8,173 nucleotides of DNA from Phycisphaerae bacterium (GCA_030610965.1 JAUWQU010000138.1:1-8173); one strand, 5' to 3'; numbered from the stretch's first letter, positions 1 to 7,223 are shown. The notes: generated by a model from the sequence alone, not told the origin. Numbers and translations are program-made.

Positions 1-855
1 CAGGCCGCCGACGATGACGGCCAGGGCAAGCGCCGGCCGGACCAGGCAATTGAGCTGGATGTACATCATCGAGATCAGTTCGAGCGCTCGCTGGGGCGTG
101 GTTCGCCCAGCCGCCAGGTCGGCCTCATACAACGGCCTCAGTGTCTGGTCCATCCGTCCGTAGTTGCTCAGCCCGTGGTCCTCGACATAGCTGGCGACCA
201 GTACGAGGTGCATCAACTGGCAGGCCTCGTGGAAGCTTCGAGGGGGCCGGCGGCGCAGGGCGCGGCACATCGAGGCCATCTCGGCGAGGTTCGCGTCGTC
301 GCCGGCCGCGGCGTCGCACGCGTCGGCCACGCGGCCCAGGTACGCGGAGAACCCCTCCATCGCGATCCGGCAGGCGTCGTAGAAGGCCGCCGATTCGTTC
401 GAGGCCTGGCGCCGGTCGATCTCCTCGAGCAGGCCGTTGACCCCGACGCGGAATATCTTCTCGTAGTCGGGATGGAAATGCCCGCTGTCTCCGCCCGGGA
501 AGTCGGCCACGGCCGCCAGGGCCTTGCGGGCCTCGGCCAGGCGGGTCTCGTCATCGTTCGTGGGTTCGCGAAGCGCGAGCTTGCCGACAATGCACTCGCC
601 GGCCTGGACGCAGATGGGGATTATCGCCAGCCGGGCCGCGAACCGCTTCGCCCGCCAGATGAGCCACGGCTCGTCGTCGGGTCGATCGGCCCAGACCATC
701 GCGTCGGCGATGCTCAGTTCGGGCAGTTGCCCCCACGGCTGACCGTGAATGGCGAGGGATTCATCCCGCAGGCGGCGGATCTCGGCCGGCAGGGACAGCC
801 GCAACGGCTCGGCCAGCCCGGGGGCCGCCAGCAACTGCGGATCACATTCGCTCAT
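1..855 (-). CDS. Glycyl radical enzyme, pyruvate formate-lyase-like, N-terminal part (cut by window edge)
   Basis: This gene reads leftwards and leaves the window, so only 285 N-terminal codons are seen. The start is ATG at 855-853, preceded by AAGGAG with a 5-nt spacer. The product looks like the N-terminal alpha-helical part of a PFL-type glycyl radical enzyme. Visible landmarks are AGECIVGKL (residues 85-93, matching the family's E-x-IVG motif), HFHPDYEKIFRVGVNGLLEEI (126-146, the family's H-x-x-PDYEK...GLNGLLEEI block), FYDACRIAMEGFSAYLGR (158-175), and the FHEACQLMHL...YGRMDQTLRPLYEADL block (208-247). The active-site Cys and radical Gly lie outside the window, so activity and substrate class cannot be judged. 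It is a paralogue of the neighbouring GRE, 104 bp upstream on the same strand, and probably cotranscribed with it. GREs are normally activated by a radical SAM activase, not seen here. The family call is firm; the substrate is unknown. Confidence 0.88.
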   Translation of the reverse strand, partial: MSECDPQLLAAPGLAEPLRLSLPAEIRRLRDESLAIHGQPWGQLPELSIADAMVWADRPDDEPWLIWRAKRFAARLAIIPICVQAGECIVGKLALREPTNDDETRLAEARKALAAVADFPGGDSGHFHPDYEKIFRVGVNGLLEEIDRRQASNESAAFYDACRIAMEGFSAYLGRVADACDAAAGDDANLAEMASMCRALRRRPPRSFHEACQLMHLVLVASYVEDHGLSNYGRMDQTLRPLYEADLAAGRTTPQRALELISMMYIQLNCLVRPALALAVIVGGL

Positions 856-860
856 GACTG

Positions 861-866
861 CTCCTT
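861..866 (-). promoter_or_regulatory. Ribosome binding site of the downstream GRE
   Basis: On the minus strand AAGGAG stands 5 nt before the ATG at 855-853. It fixes the start of the partial GRE. The first A of this motif is also the last base of the stem at 866-880, so RNA folding there could affect ribosome access. Confidence 0.7.
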
Positions 867-894
867 GGCGCGATGCGCCACCGCCGCGCGGCGG
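866..894. repeat. Two adjacent palindromes between the GRE genes
   Basis: Positions 866-880 form TGGCGC-GAT-GCGCCA (6-bp stem, 3-nt loop). Positions 881-894 are the perfect 14-bp palindrome CCGCCGCGCGGCGG. Neither is followed by a T-tract on the minus strand, so a classic intrinsic terminator is unlikely. They sit directly before the ribosome binding site of the second GRE. They could be mRNA processing or stability structures that set the ratio of the two enzymes, or a protein-binding site. The structures are seen; their role is inference. Confidence 0.6.
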
Positions 895-959
895 AACCAA
901 CCGGCCTACTCGCCGGGCCGATTCGCCCTCTCAACTGCTCGATAATTGTTGAATGCAAC

Positions 960-3113
960 TTATACGTGGTCCGTTCGTTCGAGCAAGGTCTGCTTCAGTT
1001 CGTCCGAGAGTCGGTTGAAGTACGTCGAGTAGCCGCCGATGCGAACGATGAGGTCCTCGTGGCGATCCGGGTGGGCGATCGCATCGCGGAGGACGGCCTG
1101 GTCGACGACGGTGACCTGGATCTGCATGCCGCCCAGGTCAAAGAACGTGCGGATGAGGTGGCGGATCTTCTCGCGTCCTTGAGAGTCGCTGAACAGTTTC
1201 TTGCCGAACCGGATGTTCAGCACGGGCGTGCCGGTGGCCAGGTGCAGCGGAATCCTGGCGACACTTCGCAGCATGGCCGTCGGCCCGTGGGTGTCGCGCC
1301 CCTGGCAGGGGCCGATCGAGTCGGCCAGCGGTTCGCCGGCCATTCGGCCATCCGGCGTAGCGCCGACCGCCCGACCCGCGTGGGCGTAGGTTTCGAACAT
1401 GATGCACGACGGCAGGAACCTCCCGCCGCGCCAGCAGCGACGCTGGCGGAACTGCTCGAAGATGAACCTCGCGACCCGCTCCGCCAGGTCGTCGGCGGCG
1501 GGGTTGTCGTTCCCGAATCGCGGGCATCGCCCCAGCCGGCGGCGGAACGGCTCGAGGTCGGCGAAGTCTGATTCCAGAATCGCCAGCATCTCGCGCGGCG
1601 ATTTCTCGTTCTTCTCGAACACCACTTCGCGCAGGGCCGCCAGCGAATCGACGACATTGGCCAGCCCGGCGATATTGACCACACTCCAATTGTACCTTGC
1701 CCCGCCGGCGTTGAATTCCAGCCCGCTGTCGATGCAATCGTCGATCAGCAGGCTCCGCATCGGCTGCGGCCGGCAGACGGCCTTGGTCTTCTGGTGGAGG
1801 TTGACCATCTCGGCGATCTCGGCGATCGTGAGTCGCAGATCGTTCTTGAACGCCGCCAGCAGTTCCTCGAACGTTCCAGCCTCCCGCGCCAACTCGCGGC
1901 GGAGCGTCCCGTCGAAAACCAACGGCACGTTCAGCCCCGCGTCGAGCGATCCGACATTCGAGCAGCCGTGGATCATCGTCTCGGTGCAACCCCCGCTGTT
2001 CCACAGCCACAGGTCCTGCTCGGCAATTCCGAGGTCCGCCCGGCCAAGAGCGTCGAGGTAGCCCTCTTCGTTGTACAGAGCGGGGTTGCCACAGCCCGTT
2101 GCAAGGGCATCGAGGCAGGTCCGCCACATCGCATCCGGCATGTCGCGACGGACGCGAAGTTCGTAACCGGGACGGTGTCGAAACACGCAGGCCTCCATGC
2201 ATATCCGCGTCAACTCGTTGTAGCCGGCCTGGCCGTCGCGCGAGGCGCCGCCAATCGCCGCCGACCAACCATTGTTGTCGGCGACGTTGTCATTCAAGGC
2301 CCGGATCAGCGCCACCGCTTCGTCGCGAGTCAGCACGCCTTGGCGCACGTCGCGGTCGTAGTACATCCAGAGTTCCTGGTCGATCCGCCCGAGGTTGTCA
2401 CAGCCGTCAAGATAGTATGTCAGGTTGTACGCCAGGATCGCCTCGAAGAACGTCTCCGCCGGGCCGAACGGCACGACGGCGAGAGCCCGTACAAGACGAT
2501 CGCGGTTGCGGGCCTGTTCGCCATCGTCGGCCGACCACTGCTCGAGTTGCGAGATGAGTCTTGCGTGCCACCCGCCAATGCCGGCCAGCACATCCTGCAA
2601 GCCTTCGTAGAACTCCCCTCGAGCCGCGTCGCCGGCAGACCTGGCGGCCGACAGGCCGTGCTCGACACGCCGCGCGTGCTCCCGGAGCCCTTCGCGAAGG
2701 ACCCGGCCGTAGTTCGGGATGCTGTGCGTGTAGCCCGCGCCACCGACGATGTGCGGGCCGTGGATCGTCCCATGATCGGGCCTGGCTTGGCGGAGGATCT
2801 CCTGCATCGCTTCCAGCGTTGCCGCCTCTGGCCCCTTTGACTGTGCCAGTCGCTCCGTCAGCGCAGCCCAGTCGCAGCCCCAACTGTAGGAGTAGCTCGG
2901 CTGAAGGAGTTGGTTGTCCCCCATGCCCTTCGGGAACAGTTGCCCGCTGGGAAGCAGCGGACCGCCGGCGTAGTCCGTCGGCGCGGTCCACTCCAGCCTC
3001 CTGCGCATCGCCCGCGACCAGCGAGCCATCGGACCAGCCTCGGGTTGTTCGAAATACCCCGTAGCGAAGTATTCGCCCATCTTTCGAAGGACGGCTGGGT
3101 CTGGCAAAGCCAT
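960..3113 (-). CDS. Glycyl radical enzyme (pyruvate formate-lyase/dehydratase superfamily), complete, substrate unknown
   Basis: The predicted product has 717 aa, somewhat shorter than the roughly 750-850 aa of well-known GREs. The start chosen is ATG at 3113-3111, with GAGG 8 nt upstream; an in-frame GTG at 3143 would add 10 residues but lacks a good Shine-Dalgarno. GREs store a radical on a C-terminal Gly and pass it to an active-site Cys in a ten-stranded barrel in the cytoplasm. Both are present: C376 in SGGCTETMIHGCSN (with E378, the Cys-x-Glu pattern of GRE dehydratases and related eliminases) and G694 in RIGGYSTYF near the C terminus. Other family blocks are THSIPNYGRVLREGL (about 129-143), FFEAILAYNLTYYLDGCDNLGRIDQ (about 222-246), and PDGRMAGEPLADSIGP...GPTAMLRSVA (about 587-619). 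PFL itself uses two adjacent Cys, so this is probably not a pyruvate formate-lyase. It may be a dehydratase, lyase or decarboxylase of an undescribed subfamily. It is the first gene of a likely two-gene or longer operon with the GRE at 1-855; a promoter candidate lies at 3183-3210. Confidence 0.93.
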   Translation of the reverse strand: MALPDPAVLRKMGEYFATGYFEQPEAGPMARWSRAMRRRLEWTAPTDYAGGPLLPSGQLFPKGMGDNQLLQPSYSYSWGCDWAALTERLAQSKGPEAATLEAMQEILRQARPDHGTIHGPHIVGGAGYTHSIPNYGRVLREGLREHARRVEHGLSAARSAGDAARGEFYEGLQDVLAGIGGWHARLISQLEQWSADDGEQARNRDRLVRALAVVPFGPAETFFEAILAYNLTYYLDGCDNLGRIDQELWMYYDRDVRQGVLTRDEAVALIRALNDNVADNNGWSAAIGGASRDGQAGYNELTRICMEACVFRHRPGYELRVRRDMPDAMWRTCLDALATGCGNPALYNEEGYLDALGRADLGIAEQDLWLWNSGGCTETMIHGCSNVGSLDAGLNVPLVFDGTLRRELAREAGTFEELLAAFKNDLRLTIAEIAEMVNLHQKTKAVCRPQPMRSLLIDDCIDSGLEFNAGGARYNWSVVNIAGLANVVDSLAALREVVFEKNEKSPREMLAILESDFADLEPFRRRLGRCPRFGNDNPAADDLAERVARFIFEQFRQRRCWRGGRFLPSCIMFETYAHAGRAVGATPDGRMAGEPLADSIGPCQGRDTHGPTAMLRSVARIPLHLATGTPVLNIRFGKKLFSDSQGREKIRHLIRTFFDLGGMQIQVTVVDQAVLRDAIAHPDRHEDLIVRIGGYSTYFNRLSDELKQTLLERTDHV

Positions 3114-3182
3114 GGCAAACGCCTCGAAACCAAGAGCGCCCACATGGACACCAGTCCACGACCAACATGGGCCTCTTCGATG

Positions 3183-3210
3183 ATTCTACCACGGTTCCGG
3201 AAGTCGGCAA
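3183..3210 (-). promoter_or_regulatory. Candidate sigma70-type promoter of the GRE operon
   Basis: On the minus strand TTGCCG (3210-3205) and TAGAAT (3188-3183) are separated by 16 nt, and TGG precedes the -10, giving an extended -10. Transcription would start near 3176, about 63 nt before the chosen ATG at 3113. This is a pattern match only; promoter rules in planctomycetes are poorly known. Confidence 0.45.
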
Positions 3211-3299
3211 GCCTTTCCCATCGGCGTTGCGGGCGACCGCAGTCGGGTTCGGCTGGGCGGGACGGGCGACCGATAGTTGCGTTTTGGCCGGGAAATCAT

Positions 3300-3327
3300 T
3301 GGACAACACCAGGGTTTGTGGTATACT
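3300..3327 (+). promoter_or_regulatory. Candidate extended -10 promoter facing the PEP-CTERM gene
   Basis: TGGACA (3300-3305, five of six matches to the -35 consensus) and TATACT (3322-3327, five of six to the -10) are 16 nt apart, with TGG directly before the -10. Start of transcription near 3334 would give a leader of about 490 nt before the ATG at 3825. The divergent GRE promoter candidate lies about 90 bp to the left, so one regulator bound between them could act on both. Confidence 0.5.
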
Positions 3328-3346
3328 TAGTAGATACATCGGCGGT

Positions 3347-3471
3347 TTGCGTGTTGCATACCCCGATTGGGAATCATTTCAAGACTCTCTAAGTAATGTC
3401 GTATCGCGTCGCCGGCACACGCAGTGTTCCGCGCGTCGTAGTAAGAGGCCTAGTCAGGCTTGCGGCTTTTT
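3347..3471 (+). promoter_or_regulatory. Candidate structured RNA leader with terminator-like end
   Basis: Starting about 14 nt after the predicted transcription start, TGCGTGT (3348-3354) is complementary to ACACGCA (3417-3423), with a further T-G wobble outside it, and closes a roughly 77-nt domain. Next comes a weaker hairpin in which GTCGTAG (3435-3441) pairs with TTGCGGC (3460-3466), wobbles included. It encloses a small GCCT/AGGC hairpin and runs into five T residues at 3467-3471. A closed domain followed by a terminator-like hairpin is how many riboswitches and attenuators are built. I do not recognise a known class. Pairings are seen by eye; regulation is inference. Confidence 0.35.
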
Positions 3472-3495
3472 CGTTCTTTGAAAGATGCGACCGGG

Positions 3496-3511
3496 ATGCC
3501 CAGACGGGCAT
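3496..3511. repeat. Small perfect hairpin in the leader
   Basis: ATGCCC and GGGCAT pair around the 4-nt loop AGAC. It lies in the long leader of the PEP-CTERM gene, just after the terminator-like element. No T-tract follows. Its role is unknown. Confidence 0.45.
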
Positions 3512-3576
3512 GTTGTTGTCGTCATGTCGTCTTTTATTGTGAAAGTCGTGTCTTGTAGCAGGTTATGAATTGAGAT

Positions 3577-3611
3577 TGTCCCGGCACGGACAGCCAGGGA
3601 AGGTTCGTGCC
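3577..3611 (+). promoter_or_regulatory. Two mutually exclusive hairpins at the start of a leader ORF
   Basis: TGTCC (3577-3581) can pair with GGACA (3588-3592). Alternatively GGCACG (3583-3588) can pair with CGTGCC (3606-3611), which would cover the GTG at 3607-3609 and enclose the purine-rich AGGGAAGG before it. The two folds share bases and cannot coexist, so they could act as a translation switch if the small ORF at 3607-3828 is real. Only the complementarity is observed. Confidence 0.3.
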
Positions 3612-3828
3612 CATAAAGGCAAGGACAGGAGGCAAGGCCGCAATTGATGTGGCCGATATGTTTCGCTTTTCGGCGGGCGCGCTTGCGGGCTCGTCGCGAA
3701 GTCTATACCACGAAATCTGCTTATCAGGGCCATGTTCGCGTCGTGAGCTTGTCGTGTCGGCAGGCGTGGCTATGATTGACGTTAAGTCTCTTACAGAGGC
3801 ACTTTTCAGGAGAAGGAGCAGGCAATGA
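3607..3828 (+). CDS. Possible 73-aa leader ORF overlapping the PEP-CTERM gene start
   Basis: The frame opens with GTG at 3607, with AGGGAAGG just upstream, and stops at TGA 3826-3828. That stop overlaps the ATG of the next gene in an ATGA arrangement, which is typical of translational coupling. The 73-residue product is rich in Arg, Ala and Ser, has no recognisable domain, no clear signal peptide and no membrane segment. The ribosome binding site of the PEP-CTERM gene lies inside its last codons. It may be a chance frame in GC-rich DNA, so confidence is low. Confidence 0.2.
   Translation: MPIKARTGGKAAIDVADMFRFSAGALAGSSRSLYHEICLSGPCSRRELVVSAGVAMIDVKSLTEALFRRRSRQ
3749..3776 (+). promoter_or_regulatory. 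Second, gene-proximal promoter candidate for the PEP-CTERM gene
   Basis: TTGTCG (3749-3754, four of six) and TATGAT (3771-3776, five of six) are separated by 16 nt. Transcription would begin near 3783 and give a short leader of about 42 nt, bypassing the structured region upstream. It is weaker than the candidate at 3300-3327. Confidence 0.3.
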
Positions 3829-3851
3829 GTACTAGCAAGAAGGAGAGATTC
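3808..3851 (+). promoter_or_regulatory. Two ribosome binding sites serving two possible starts
   Basis: AGGAGAAGGAG (3808-3818) stands 6 nt before the ATG at 3825. A second AAGGAG (3840-3845) stands 6 nt before an in-frame ATG at 3852. Both give a working signal peptide, so the sequence does not decide between them. The second start would give a more usual n-region (MRNTK). Confidence 0.6.
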
Positions 3852-6800
3852 ATGAGAAACACAAAGTTGAGTTTGGTCATCGCGGCCGCGCTTGCGGTTA
3901 CGCTGGCCGTGGTAACGCCGGCAATGGCCGTGGATCACTACTGGGGCCTTACGGGCGTAGATGGTAATTGGGCCGACACCAATTGGGTGGACACCAACGG
4001 TGTGCCCCTCGGCACTATTCCGGATGATGGCAACAATATCCGGTTCAAGACCGCTACCGGTAGCAATTCGAGTATTAACATCCAGGGCGCGGATACCTTC
4101 CTGCCCAACTCGACCATGATTCCCCAGGACAATAATACAGTCAGCATATGGATTTATGACGGCAACACGCTGACGCCCACTGCCGCGCCCGCGCCACCCG
4201 CCAACAACACCGACTTCACGATCCTCGGCGGCTATGCGAGCATCGAGGATGCCTCGGCCGCAGCCCAGACGCTCACGTTGGGCACCATCAACTTCTACAA
4301 GAAGGGCACTGTGCGCTTTTACATGCCCTTGGTAGCCACCCTCCACAAGGGCCCGGAAAACGGCGACTCCTTTTACTACGGCCCGGTCACGTTCACTACC
4401 GACGACATCCCCCGCAACAACGGCTGGACGTCGAACATGCGCTTCTACAACGACTACACCGCCACCACGAAGAAGACCGGCACCCAGACCAGTTCCCTCA
4501 ACGAGTTCTTTGCCGTCACCAATATCGGTGACCTGAACCACGTCAACGGCGTGATCCGCTTCATGCCCACCTCCAGCGGCACCGTCACCAACCTGAACCA
4601 GAGCGGCGGCAGCATTGACGTACAGAGTGGTGCCATCACCTTCACCAATTCTGCCGGTTGGACCGGCGGCGCGGTCATCCTCAGCGATCCCAATGCCGGC
4701 CTCGGCGCACCGGGCGCGATTCCCACTGGTGCTGAACTTCGCATCGGTACGGCCCAGAACACGTTCCCGACCGTCACTGTCCAGGCCGGCGGCTTACTGT
4801 CCGGCGACGTGACCGGCGCGGTCTACGGCGGCGGCGGCAAGAACGTCACGTTTGTCGAGGACGCCATCCTGGCCGCCACGGCCGGCCCCGACCCGAACCG
4901 CACCGATCTGGGCGGCGCCATCATCGGCTACGGCGTCCCCAACACCGGCTCCGGCGGCCCCTACCTGGCCGGCGACGACGGTTCGACCACCATCTACAAG
5001 TTCCTGGCCCTCGGCGGCTGGGCGCCCAGCAACGACATCAATGTCGAACTCGGCGCGGTCGCCGGTTCCGGCAACCTGAAGGTGCAGATCCTGAGCGAGC
5101 AGGACAACAAGGCCGGCGCGATCTGGCGCGGCGACGGTGCCAGCACCACGGCGGATATCACGTTCCCAGGCCTCAAGGTTGGTCGTCTTGACCTCGATAA
5201 CGGCCTCAACGAGACTGCCATCGGCGTTTCCGAGACCAACCTGGTCACCACCTTCAACCTGTCGCGCGACTACGAGCGACAGGAGATCCTGCGCTTCGAA
5301 GGGGGCGGCACGATTGACGCCACCCAGACGATCAACATCGACGGCGGCAAGGCTGTCAACACCAACTCGCTGACCGGCGGCAACCTTCAGGGCACGCTCA
5401 GCATCACCAACGGCGAGTTCGATCAGCCCACCGACGACTTCACCGGTGCCGACATCGGTACGCTGCACTTCGGCAACCGCGGCGTTCTGAGTATTAATAA
5501 GACCGACAACTTCGATGCCTACGAGGGTTTGGCTGCCGGCCTGACCTACTCGGACAACCCCGTTGCACAGTGGCAAGGCGACAGCGACGGCACCATCCAG
5601 GACCCGGACCTGACCACCAACACCGTGCTGGCCGGCTTCCTGGCCAACTCCGACTGGGTGGCCAGTTCCTACAAGGCCGTGACGCTCGGCAGCGACGTGG
5701 CCCTGGGCCACGGGCGCTACATCTTCAACACCTACTGGCGCGGCAACGGCAACGGCTGGCGTGACTCATCCTACGCCGGCGGCGCCGGCGGCGAGGTGAT
5801 CGAGTACGCCCATAACGGCCCGATTGACGGTTCGGCCTGGATCGGCATCGCGGCGACCAAGTCCAACCAGCCGATGCGGATCGACATCTACGCCCCCGAC
5901 GCGACGCTGCGTCTGGGCTGCGAAGATCCGACCCGCTTGTTCTCGGCGGACAACGACTCCATCGGCGACGCGGATTTCTACGATACCCCCGCCGACAACA
6001 CCGTGTACCTTTACCACAACGTCACGGCCAAGGGCATCGACGTCAAGTCCGGCGGCCTGCAGATCGAAGGCACCGAAACCACGCAGTTCATCAGTGCCAG
6101 TCCGACGACCCCGTTCCCGGTCAACTTCGCTCCGGTTTCGGGCAACAAGGCCCTGAACATCCGTTCCGAGGCCATTGACGCCAGCAACCCGGTTGACATC
6201 GTGGTAAGCTCCGGTAACGCCCTGAAGTTCTGGGGTGCCGTGGACGTCACCAACCCCGTGTTCGACCTGTCGGACACCTCGTTCACGGTTTCCGGGCTGA
6301 ACTCCAGGATGGAAGTCAACTTCGGCGGTGGCGGTGCGGACCTCCACCTGCTGGTCAATAACCTGAACATCAACACCGAATGCTACATCGATGATGGCGC
6401 CACCCTCCAGGTCGTCGGCACGCTGTCCGGCACGGGCCGTTTCACCTATCGCAACTGGGCCAGGGTCCTCTCGACCGGCACGGTGGCGCCTGGCGATAAC
6501 GGCGTCGGCGCGTTGAACAAGGGTGGCGTAAGGGTCTATATGGACGACGGCGCCTCCTATGACTGGGAAATCACCGACCCCGACGATGTCGACGGCGCCG
6601 GCAGCGGCTGGGATATCCTCTGGGGCAGCGACATCGACTTCGACACCGACAATGACGAGGCCGGCGATTTTACGCTCAACATCATCGACGCCGGCCTGAC
6701 CCGCGACGTCGTCGCCACGGAAAAGTTCGCCATCATGGCGGTCACGGGCGGCTTCGACATCCCCACCACGTGGAATGTCACTGTCAACGCCCCCGATTGG

Positions 6801-7166
6801 ACCGGCACTGCTACGCTTGAGTACCGCACAGATACGGACATCGACGGCGATGCCGTGAACGACAAGGCCTACTTCCTCAGTGGCTTGGCCCGCTCGCTGG
6901 CGCAGATTGGCGATGCCGACGGCAACGGCGTGGTTGACGCCGCGGACTACATTGCCCTCAAGACCAACATGGGCATGGGCAGCGGCGCCGCTCTGGCCGA
7001 CGGCGACTTCGACGGCGACGGCGACGTCGACTGGACTGACCTGCAGATTCTGCAGGACCACTACGGCGAAGGCGCCGCCGGTTCCGGTGTGATTCCCGAG
7101 CCGGCGACGCTTGGCCTGCTGGCGGTCGGCGCGATGGCGCTGATCCGCCGTCGTCGAAGGGCCTGA
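3825..7166 (+). CDS. Large secreted beta-rich protein with dockerin-like domain and PEP-CTERM sorting tail
   Basis: The product has 1113 aa (1104 if the ATG at 3852 is used). Residues 10-35 form a signal peptide with a hydrophobic core (LSLVIAAALAVTLAVV) and a probable cut after AMA at 35. The mature N terminus has the aromatic pattern YWG...GNWADTNWVDTNG followed by IPDDGNNIRF, as in many planctomycete and autotransporter-like exoproteins. Residues about 80-880 are rich in G, T, N, D and short beta strands, suggesting a beta-helix-like fold; no catalytic motif was found. Around 885-920 the sequence TGTVAPGDNGVGALNKGG resembles a segment frequent in PEP-CTERM proteins. Two EF-hand-like loops follow, D1030-x-D-x-N-G-x-x-D-x-x-D1041 and D1061-x-D-x-D-x-D-x-D-x-x-D1072, as in type I dockerins. 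The tail is IPEP (1090-1093), a short hydrophobic stretch and RRRRRA, the three-part PEP-CTERM signal that exosortase/archaeosortase-type enzymes process. It is likely exported and surface-bound or part of the matrix. It is divergent from the GRE operon, and its exact role is unknown. Confidence 0.92.
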   Translation: MSTSKKERFMRNTKLSLVIAAALAVTLAVVTPAMAVDHYWGLTGVDGNWADTNWVDTNGVPLGTIPDDGNNIRFKTATGSNSSINIQGADTFLPNSTMIPQDNNTVSIWIYDGNTLTPTAAPAPPANNTDFTILGGYASIEDASAAAQTLTLGTINFYKKGTVRFYMPLVATLHKGPENGDSFYYGPVTFTTDDIPRNNGWTSNMRFYNDYTATTKKTGTQTSSLNEFFAVTNIGDLNHVNGVIRFMPTSSGTVTNLNQSGGSIDVQSGAITFTNSAGWTGGAVILSDPNAGLGAPGAIPTGAELRIGTAQNTFPTVTVQAGGLLSGDVTGAVYGGGGKNVTFVEDAILAATAGPDPNRTDLGGAIIGYGVPNTGSGGPYLAGDDGSTTIYKFLALGGWAPSNDINVELGAVAGSGNLKVQILSEQDNKAGAIWRGDGASTTADITFPGLKVGRLDLDNGLNETAIGVSETNLVTTFNLSRDYERQEILRFEGGGTIDATQTINIDGGKAVNTNSLTGGNLQGTLSITNGEFDQPTDDFTGADIGTLHFGNRGVLSINKTDNFDAYEGLAAGLTYSDNPVAQWQGDSDGTIQDPDLTTNTVLAGFLANSDWVASSYKAVTLGSDVALGHGRYIFNTYWRGNGNGWRDSSYAGGAGGEVIEYAHNGPIDGSAWIGIAATKSNQPMRIDIYAPDATLRLGCEDPTRLFSADNDSIGDADFYDTPADNTVYLYHNVTAKGIDVKSGGLQIEGTETTQFISASPTTPFPVNFAPVSGNKALNIRSEAIDASNPVDIVVSSGNALKFWGAVDVTNPVFDLSDTSFTVSGLNSRMEVNFGGGGADLHLLVNNLNINTECYIDDGATLQVVGTLSGTGRFTYRNWARVLSTGTVAPGDNGVGALNKGGVRVYMDDGASYDWEITDPDDVDGAGSGWDILWGSDIDFDTDNDEAGDFTLNIIDAGLTRDVVATEKFAIMAVTGGFDIPTTWNVTVNAPDWTGTATLEYRTDTDIDGDAVNDKAYFLSGLARSLAQIGDADGNGVVDAADYIALKTNMGMGSGAALADGDFDGDGDVDWTDLQILQDHYGEGAAGSGVIPEPATLGLLAVGAMALIRRRRRA

Positions 7167-7167
7167 T

Positions 7168-7182
7168 CCCGCCTCTGGCGGG
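7168..7182 (+). other. Short hairpin directly after the PEP-CTERM stop codon
   Basis: CCCGCC and GGCGGG pair around the 3-nt loop TCT, beginning 2 nt after the TGA. No T-tract follows, so this is more likely a 3-prime stabilising structure than an intrinsic terminator. Confidence 0.45.
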
Positions 7183-7223
7183 TCGAAGGGTCGCAGAGCC
7201 TGATAAGGCAAAACTGGGCCAAA

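Noticed and set aside
175..945. 256-codon plus-strand open frame
   Set aside because: It is antisense to the partial GRE, which has clear family blocks and a ribosome binding site.
1794..2840. 348-codon plus-strand open frame
   Set aside because: It lies opposite the complete GRE, whose motifs are certain. GC-rich DNA leaves antisense frames open, and this one shows no domain.
3114..3143. GTG start extending the GRE by 10 residues
   Set aside because: It has no good Shine-Dalgarno, while the ATG at 3113 has GAGG at 8 nt. It remains possible.
3534..4541. 335-codon minus-strand open frame
   Set aside because: It is antisense to the leader and N terminus of the PEP-CTERM gene and shows low-complexity Val/Gly/Asp content with no motif.
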